Of a stretch of 64,000 bases of DNA, positions 58,347 through 64,000 are shown in pieces; positions within the stretch are counted from its first letter, which is position 1; every line of letters starts with the position of its first letter. The notes under the pieces were generated by a model. The model saw only the letters and a list, made by a program, of their open reading frames with translations. It was not told the DNA's origin and searched no databases. The stretch is from Colwellia sp. Its GTDB lineage: Bacteria; Pseudomonadota; Gammaproteobacteria; Enterobacterales; Alteromonadaceae. The DNA lies in the NCBI RefSeq assembly GCF_013214175.1, contig NZ_JABSPA010000001.1, positions 398,409 through 462,408 of the forward strand, written 5' to 3'. A program made the translations under genes and the position numbers.

Positions 58347-58568
58347 GTGGCTGCTAAAAAAAGCTTCCCACTTAGGATAAACCCAGATGTTTTGGCGGCA
58401 ATGCAGCGTTGGTCAGATGATGAACTGCGCAGCGTTAATGCTCAAATTGAATATGTATTAAGAAAAGCCTTGGTTGATTCAGGGCGAGTTAAATTGACGC
58501 AAAAAGTAGTCACTTCTCTGGTTGAGGGTGAAGAGCAAGGCAAAAAGCCTGATGCTACAGAAAAATAA
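58347..58568 (+). CDS. Arc-family ribbon-helix-helix DNA-binding protein
   Basis: 73 aa from GTG 58347, which has GGAGG five nt upstream; the track start includes that site. KKSFPLRINPDVLAAMQRWS then LRSVNAQIEYVLRKAL is the ribbon-helix-helix pattern. Probably the regulator of its own operon with the SPFH gene. Confidence 0.82.
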   Translation: MAAKKSFPLRINPDVLAAMQRWSDDELRSVNAQIEYVLRKALVDSGRVKLTQKVVTSLVEGEEQGKKPDATEK

Positions 58569-58594
58569 TCACTTGGATTAATTGCTACAAACAA

Positions 58595-58622
58595 AAAATG
58601 ACAGCCATGGCTGTCATTTTTA
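58595..58622. terminator. Bidirectional terminator between arc-like gene and yhbY
   Basis: AAAATGACAGCC-ATGGCTGTCATTTT stem with T-runs in both directions. Confidence 0.85.
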
Positions 58623-58664
58623 TAACTATTAATCTTATCAATAGTTAGCAAAGCAAAAGTAAAA

Positions 58665-58961
58665 TTAGCTCTTAGGAATTCTAATTTTCTTTTCTGCACT
58701 CTCGCGATAAATAACTAAAGTCTTACCAATCAATTGTACTTGAGTCGCATTCGTTTCACGACAAATAGCTTCAACGATTAACGCTTTGTTTTCTTTATCA
58801 TCTGTTGGGATTTTTACCTTGATTAGCTCATGGTGATTAAGTGCATAATCAATCTCAGCAACAACAGCTTCTGTTAAGCCATTATTACCCAATAAAACTA
58901 CTGGTTTAAGAGGGTGTGCAACACCTTTAAGGTGCTGAATTTGTTTTTTGTTTAAGCTCAT
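58665..58961 (-). CDS. yhbY: Ribosome-associated RNA-binding protein YhbY
   Basis: 98 aa CRM domain: LKGVAHPLKPVVLLGNNGLT with the GxxG loop, HELIKVKIP, and QLIGKTLVIYRES. It binds the precursor of the 50S subunit. Divergent from rlmE, as in E. coli. Confidence 0.95.
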   Translation of the reverse strand: MSLNKKQIQHLKGVAHPLKPVVLLGNNGLTEAVVAEIDYALNHHELIKVKIPTDDKENKALIVEAICRETNATQVQLIGKTLVIYRESAEKKIRIPKS

Positions 58962-59187
58962 TACTAAATTTCGTTATCTGTTGCCTTGAATTGCCGTCAT
59001 TTTACCCTTATCTAGAGATTAATACTAATACCAATCTTACTAATTTTATAATCATCTGTAAGTAATGCTGCTAACAGGGGCTATTTACATTTTTTGTTTT
59101 CGCTTTTTATGCTGAAAGTGAATACTTAACAAGCCTCAGTGGTATAATCCTATAATAATGAATGATCTTTTTTGAGTAAGCAAAAAC

Positions 59188-59817
59188 ATGGCAAATAAAA
59201 AACACAAAGCGAGCAGTCAGCGTTGGTTAGACGAGCACTTTGATGATGAATTCGTAAAAAAAGCAAAACGTTTAGGCTTACGTTCACGTGCTGTTTTTAA
59301 ATTGGAAGAAATTAATTTAAAAGATAAATTGATCAAACCCGGTATGAAAGTGGTTGATTTGGGTGCAGCGCCAGGTGGTTGGTCGGAATACGCAGTTAAA
59401 GTGGTCGGTGACAAAGGCCAGGTTATTGCTTGTGATATCTTGCCAATGGATGCCATTGCGGGTGTTGATTTTCTCGAAGGGGACTTTAGAGAAGAAGAAG
59501 TACTCGATGCCTTATTAAATCGAATCAATGGCAAGAATATTGACGTGGTTATGTCTGACATGGCGGCGAACATGACCGGCAATGAAAGTGCAGATTCAGC
59601 CCGCAGCATGTACCTAGTTGAGTTAGCATTAGAGATGTGTAGCGAAGTCTTAAAACCTAATGGCGCCTTTGTAGTAAAAGTTTTCCAAGGTGCGGGTTTT
59701 GAAGATTACATGAAAGCGACGCGCGCAGTATTTAAAACGGTTAAAACCCGTAAGCCGGAGTCATCAAGAGCACGTTCAAGAGAAGTTTATCTGGTCGGCA
59801 CGGGTTACAAGGGCTAA
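59188..59817 (+). CDS. rlmE: 23S rRNA 2'-O-methyltransferase RlmE (FtsJ)
   Basis: 209 aa; methylates U2552 of 23S rRNA. SAM motif [15 protein letters not shown] and catalytic D/K text ([20 protein letters not shown]) are present. It precedes ftsH, as is usual. Confidence 0.96.
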   Translation: MANKKHKASSQRWLDEHFDDEFVKKAKRLGLRSRAVFKLEEINLKDKLIKPGMKVVDLGAAPGGWSEYAVKVVGDKGQVIACDILPMDAIAGVDFLEGDFREEEVLDALLNRINGKNIDVVMSDMAANMTGNESADSARSMYLVELALEMCSEVLKPNGAFVVKVFQGAGFEDYMKATRAVFKTVKTRKPESSRARSREVYLVGTGYKG

Positions 59818-60107
59818 TTAGTTTTATGAAGTTAAAGGCTGTTCATTGCCGTATAGTGAAATTTAAGGGCTAAGCCGCACTGAGAGTTCATATCTCAGGC
59901 TGTCCTTCCTATGACTCTATACTGCTTTACACTAGCCGGTTAGCAATTTAAATGTTTCATCTGTTTAATGTAACTAGTTGTTACACACGGCTAAAGTTAA
60001 ATAGCGACAAGCCTTGAATTGTAGTAGATTAAGCACCATAACTGTAACAAGCATTATTACGGTTCTATTTTTTATAAATTTACCAAGCACCACAAGAGGT
60101 CATTAAG
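59818..60107. other. Intergenic region before ftsH
   Basis: 290 bp without a gene. Expected to hold the ftsH promoter; no clear sigma-32 type boxes could be assigned. Confidence 0.4.
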
Positions 60108-62093
60108 TTGAGCGATATGGCGAAAAATCTAATTTTATGGTTAGTTATTGCAGTTGTTTTGATGAGTGTATTTCAGAGTTTTTCTCCGAGTACCACACAA
60201 GAACAACAAATGGATTACACCCGATTTATTAAGGATGTACGTCAAGGACAAATTCGTGATGCGAATGTCGATAGAAATGGCGTAATTACGGGTGAAAAGC
60301 GTAGCGGTGAAGAATATAAAACCGTTATCCCTGGTGGCTATGACCGTGATTTAATTAACGATCTAGTTAAGCAAGGCGTACGTGCCCAAGGTAAATTACC
60401 AGAAGAAACTAGTTTCCTAACGACTATTTTTGTTTCTTGGTTCCCAATGATCCTACTTATTGGTGTATGGATTTTCTTCATGCGTCAAATGCAAGGTGGT
60501 GGTGGTAAAGGCGCTATGTCATTTGGTAAGTCTAAAGCCCGTCAATTAAGTGAAGAGCAAATTAAAACGACTTTCGCCGATGTTGCTGGTTGTGATGAAG
60601 CCAAAGCAGAAGTTGAAGAGCTGGTTGATTACTTAAGAGAACCAGACCGCTTTCAAAAACTTGGTGGTCGAATTCCATCAGGTATTTTACTTGTTGGTCA
60701 GCCAGGTACAGGTAAAACGTTATTAGCAAAAGCGATTGCTGGTGAAGCGAAAGTACCTTTCTTTACCATTTCAGGCTCTGACTTTGTTGAAATGTTTGTT
60801 GGTGTTGGTGCATCTCGTGTACGTGACATGTTCGAACAAGCGAAAAAAGCGGCTCCTTGTATTATCTTTATCGATGAAATCGATGCCGTTGGTCGCCAAC
60901 GTGGTGCCGGCATGGGTGGTGGACACGATGAGCGTGAACAAACATTAAACCAAATGTTAGTGGAAATGGATGGTTTTGAAGGTAATGAAGGTGTAATCGT
61001 TATTGCCGCGACTAACCGTCCAGACGTATTAGATCCTGCGTTACTTCGTCCAGGTCGTTTTGACCGTCAAGTAACTGTTGGTTTACCTGATATTCGTGGT
61101 CGCGAACAAATACTTAAAGTACATATGCGTAAAGTGCCGTTAGGTGATGATGTTAAAGCATCAGTAATTGCCCGTGGTACGCCTGGTTTCTCAGGTGCAG
61201 ATTTAGCCAACCTTGTTAACGAAGCTGCTTTAGGTGCCGCACGTGCTGCACTTCGCGTAGTTGGTATGAAAGAGTTTGATCAAGCTAAAGATAAAATCAT
61301 GATGGGCTCAGAACGTAAGTCTATGGTGATGAACGAGTCAGAAAAAGAAATGACTGCATACCATGAAGCCGGACATGCCTTAATTGGTCGTTTGGTACCT
61401 GATCATGACCCTGTTTATAAAGTAAGTATTATTCCTCGTGGCCGTGCCCTTGGTGTAACTATGTACTTACCAGAGCAAGACAGATTCAGTCATTCTAAGC
61501 AACATTTAGAAAGTAATATTTCTTCTTTATACGGCGGACGTATTGCCGAGGAAGTTATTTACGGTAGTGATAAAGTTTCTACTGGCGCTTCAAACGATAT
61601 AGAACGTGCAACCAATATTGCTCGTAAAATGGTTACGCAATGGGGTTTATCTGAAAAGCTAGGACCTATGTTGTTTGCTGAAGAAGAAGGTGAAGTTTTC
61701 TTAGGCCGTTCTTCTGCTAAGTCATTACATATGTCAGAAGAAACCGCTAAATTGATTGATGAAGAGATCAAGGCATTAATTAATCGTAACTACAAACGTG
61801 CGGAAACATTAATCAAAGACAATGTTGATATTCTTCATGCGATGAAAGATTGTTTGATGAAGTATGAAACTATTGATGCTTTACAAATCGATGACTTGAT
61901 GGCGAGAACTACAGTTCGTCCACCAGCAGATTGGGATGATAAAGATAACTCTAAATCAAACAAAAAGAACGGCAATGGTGATAGCGAAGTAGAAGTAAAG
62001 AGTAAAGACGCTGAGCCAGCTAAGGATACTGAGCAAGCTAGCCCAGTAGAACCTGACACTAGCAAACCAAGCGAAGATACTCCTTCAAGCTAA
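60108..62093 (+). CDS. ftsH: ATP-dependent membrane zinc protease FtsH
   Basis: 661 aa. Two N-terminal membrane helices, an AAA+ domain and the zinc site HEAGH. It degrades membrane and short-lived regulatory proteins. Start TTG 60108 has AGAGGT eight nt upstream; ATG 60117 is the alternative and gives the E. coli-like start MAKNLILWL. Walker A reads VGQPGTGKT rather than the usual VGPPGTGKT, an unusual substitution at the second position. The acidic, Ser/Lys-rich C-terminal tail is longer than a minimal FtsH. Confidence 0.97.
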   Translation: MSDMAKNLILWLVIAVVLMSVFQSFSPSTTQEQQMDYTRFIKDVRQGQIRDANVDRNGVITGEKRSGEEYKTVIPGGYDRDLINDLVKQGVRAQGKLPEETSFLTTIFVSWFPMILLIGVWIFFMRQMQGGGGKGAMSFGKSKARQLSEEQIKTTFADVAGCDEAKAEVEELVDYLREPDRFQKLGGRIPSGILLVGQPGTGKTLLAKAIAGEAKVPFFTISGSDFVEMFVGVGASRVRDMFEQAKKAAPCIIFIDEIDAVGRQRGAGMGGGHDEREQTLNQMLVEMDGFEGNEGVIVIAATNRPDVLDPALLRPGRFDRQVTVGLPDIRGREQILKVHMRKVPLGDDVKASVIARGTPGFSGADLANLVNEAALGAARAALRVVGMKEFDQAKDKIMMGSERKSMVMNESEKEMTAYHEAGHALIGRLVPDHDPVYKVSIIPRGRALGVTMYLPEQDRFSHSKQHLESNISSLYGGRIAEEVIYGSDKVSTGASNDIERATNIARKMVTQWGLSEKLGPMLFAEEEGEVFLGRSSAKSLHMSEETAKLIDEEIKALINRNYKRAETLIKDNVDILHAMKDCLMKYETIDALQIDDLMARTTVRPPADWDDKDNSKSNKKNGNGDSEVEVKSKDAEPAKDTEQASPVEPDTSKPSEDTPSS

Positions 62094-62110
62094 GACGTTT
62101 TTAATAAATA

Positions 62111-62149
62111 AAAAAGCCTCGATATTCCTTGTGAATATCGAGGCTTTTT
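62111..62149 (+). terminator. ftsH terminator
   Basis: 17-bp stem AAAAAGCCTCGATATTC / GAATATCGAGGCTTTTT, strong. Confidence 0.92.
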
Positions 62150-62215
62150 CTTATCTTATTTATATTTTAAACAAAGTATAAATAAGATAAGAAAAGATTA
62201 ACTAGATGATTACAA

Positions 62216-63043
62216 ATGATGCAACAAATATTTAAAGTTGAAAATTTCACCAAACCACAAGTGATGGCGATATTAAATGTAACCCCTGACTCATTTTCTG
62301 ATGGTGGTAAGTTTGCCAGTTTTGATAAAGCACTGACCCAAGTTGAACAGATGATTAGCGACGGTGCTGATATTATCGATATCGGTGGTGAATCTACGCG
62401 TCCAGGTGCGGTTGAGGTAAGTGAAGTAGATGAGTTGACACGCGTTATCCCTCTGCTTAAAGCGATTAAAGCAAAGTTTACTATCAAGGTATCAATCGAT
62501 ACCAGCAAAGCCGAGGTGATGGCACAAGCTATCGCTCATGGCGCTGATATTATTAATGATGTGCGCGCATTACAAAATGAGGGTTGTTTAGCTGTATTAG
62601 CACAGAGTAATGTACCTGTATGTTTAATGCATATGCAGGGCTTACCGCGTTCAATGCAAGAAAATCCGCACTACGATGAAGTAATTGGTGACATTAAGCA
62701 GTATTTCATCGAACGTATTAATGTTTGTGAACAGGCAGGTATCAAACGAGAACGGTTAATTTTAGATCCAGGTTTTGGCTTTGGTAAAACTCTAGAGCAA
62801 AACTATCAGTTACTGGCTCAGTTACATCAGTTTAGTGACTTAGGTTTACCTTTACTTTCAGGTACATCGAGAAAATCAATGATAGGTAACTTATTAGCGC
62901 GTAAGGTCGATGAACGCCTTGCAGGTAGTTTAACTACCGCTATAATAGCCGCACAGCAAAATGTGAGTATTATTCGGGTACATGACGTTAAAGAAACAGT
63001 TGATGCCCTAAAAGTCTTAGCCATGACAGTTAAATACCAGTAA
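62216..63043 (+). CDS. folP: Dihydropteroate synthase FolP
   Basis: 275 aa; condenses p-aminobenzoate with the pterin diphosphate in folate synthesis. Motifs VMAILNVTPDSFSDGG, IIDIGGESTRPGA, LDPGFGFGKTLEQNY and SGTSRKSMIG. A second ATG three nt downstream could also serve. Followed by glmM. Confidence 0.96.
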   Translation: MMQQIFKVENFTKPQVMAILNVTPDSFSDGGKFASFDKALTQVEQMISDGADIIDIGGESTRPGAVEVSEVDELTRVIPLLKAIKAKFTIKVSIDTSKAEVMAQAIAHGADIINDVRALQNEGCLAVLAQSNVPVCLMHMQGLPRSMQENPHYDEVIGDIKQYFIERINVCEQAGIKRERLILDPGFGFGKTLEQNYQLLAQLHQFSDLGLPLLSGTSRKSMIGNLLARKVDERLAGSLTTAIIAAQQNVSIIRVHDVKETVDALKVLAMTVKYQ

Positions 63044-63160
63044 TTACTACTGTCAGTATGAACAAACTAATGTTAGCAATATCATAATTTAAGTTAGTAA
63101 AACTAACAAAGCTAGCAGTGAAGCAAAGCTGCTATAGAGTAAAATATATAAGGAAAAACT

Positions 63161-64000
63161 ATGTCTGATCGTAAATATTTTGGCACCGATGGTATACGTG
63201 GTTTAGTTGGCAAAGCTCCAATAACCCCTGAGTTTGTAATGAAGCTCGGTTACGCCGCCGGTAAAGTGCTAGCAGCGCAGGGAACCAAAAAAGTTTTAAT
63301 CGGTAAAGATACCCGCATTTCGGGTTACATGCTTGAATCTGCCCTCGAAGCGGGCTTTTCTGCTGCGGGAGTAGACATAGGTCTACTTGGCCCTATGCCA
63401 ACCCCAGGTATTGCTTATCTAACTAAAACATTTAGAGCCGAAGCCGGTATTGTTATTAGTGCCTCTCACAACCCATTTTATGATAATGGCATTAAATTCT
63501 TTTCACAATCGGGTGAGAAACTGCCTGATGATGTTGAATTAGCAATTGAAGCAGAGCTTGATAAACCAATGGGTTGTGTTGAATCAGCTCAATTAGGTAA
63601 AGCCACACGTATCAACGATGCAGCAGGGCGTTACATTGAATTTTGTAAAAGTAACTTTCCAAGTCGAATTTCATTAAAAGATTTAACCATAGTGGTTGAT
63701 TGTGCCAATGGCGCAACATATCACATAGCGCCAAATGTATTTCGTGAATTAGGCGCAAATGTTATCGAAATTGGCACATCACCTGACGGTTTTAATATCA
63801 ATAAAGATTGTGGTGCTACCTCTATGGACGCCATCAGTAAAGCCGTTGTTGAACACAAAGCCGATTTAGGTATCGCGCTAGATGGTGATGGAGACCGTAT
63901 TATGATGGTCGATCATACCGGTTATGTTCTTGATGGCGATGAAATTATCTATATCATCGCGTGTAACGACCTAAAAACAGGTCGTAAAGAGGGTGGTGTT
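63161..64000 (+). CDS. glmM: Phosphoglucosamine mutase GlmM, N-terminal part
   Basis: Runs off the window after 280 codons, which is why it is not in the ORF track. ATG 63161 follows [16 protein letters not shown] at the start, the phosphoserine site VISASHNPF, and the metal loop [13 protein letters not shown] are all present. It makes glucosamine-1-phosphate for peptidoglycan and lipopolysaccharide. It closes the rlmE-ftsH-folP-glmM order known from E. coli. Confidence 0.97.
   Translation, partial: MSDRKYFGTDGIRGLVGKAPITPEFVMKLGYAAGKVLAAQGTKKVLIGKDTRISGYMLESALEAGFSAAGVDIGLLGPMPTPGIAYLTKTFRAEAGIVISASHNPFYDNGIKFFSQSGEKLPDDVELAIEAELDKPMGCVESAQLGKATRINDAAGRYIEFCKSNFPSRISLKDLTIVVDCANGATYHIAPNVFRELGANVIEIGTSPDGFNINKDCGATSMDAISKAVVEHKADLGIALDGDGDRIMMVDHTGYVLDGDEIIYIIACNDLKTGRKEGGV

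Overview
The window looks like a chromosome segment of a marine gammaproteobacterium in the Alteromonadales, most likely a Colwellia or close relative. This is inferred from AT-rich sequence, housekeeping proteins of gammaproteobacterial type (LolCDE, MotY, CysZ/ZipA/LigA, RlmE/FtsH/FolP/GlmM) and dispersed inverted-repeat elements with ATACCAAT termini. Taxonomy was not tested by any search.

Layout. (1) 1-2667: end of lolC, then lolD and lolE, the lipoprotein-release ABC transporter. (2) 2668-32622: about 30 kb of accessory DNA. It begins with a GIY-YIG-type ORF without a normal start codon, a frameshifted DNA-binding protein gene and an unrecognised 1265-aa protein. Then come an IS4-family element with intact ends and a 10-bp target duplication, and an array of integron gene cassettes on the + strand (10.5-20.1 kb, about twelve attC sites) with no integron integrase in the window (a CALIN). 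An IS91-family element with its own tyrosine recombinase and a broken YghU-type glutathione transferase follow, and then a second, oppositely oriented cassette segment (23.6-26.3 kb) whose attC is split by an IS110-family element. The region ends with a four-gene tyrosine-recombinase operon (26.5-31.9 kb) whose layout matches the intA-tfp-intB-srap core of strand-biased circularizing integrative elements (SEs). (3) 32.6-64 kb: ordinary chromosome. It holds sodB; grxD and a 2-Cys peroxiredoxin; rnt; motY; an M1 peptidase; cysZ, zipA, ligA; an NhaC-type antiporter; an EAL/HDOD regulator; putP; an FKBP isomerase; dapB, carA, carB, greA; an SPFH/Arc pair; yhbY; rlmE, ftsH, folP and the start of glmM.

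How it works together. The chromosomal part covers envelope lipoprotein sorting, oxidative-stress defence, division and ligation, lysine/arginine/pyrimidine/folate/cell-wall precursor synthesis and membrane proteolysis. The accessory part is a storage area for mobile functions. Several cassettes carry folds common in anti-phage or stress systems: a SEFIR/TIR domain, two HEPN-like proteins, a DUF2971 protein, a possible ADP-ribosyltransferase, a secreted HExxH protein and an MreB-like fragment. At least five kinds of mobile machinery (integron attC sites, IS4, IS91, IS110, SE-like recombinases) meet here, and the IS110 element sits precisely inside an attC site.

Most noteworthy points: the IS110 element split into an attC with a candidate bridge RNA and an in-frame stop; the SE-type recombinase operon beside cassettes in reverse orientation; compensatory base changes between neighbouring attC sites; a conserved non-coding block after three attC sites, in both orientations; the unrecognised 1265-aa protein; and a duplicated 3' end of rnt.
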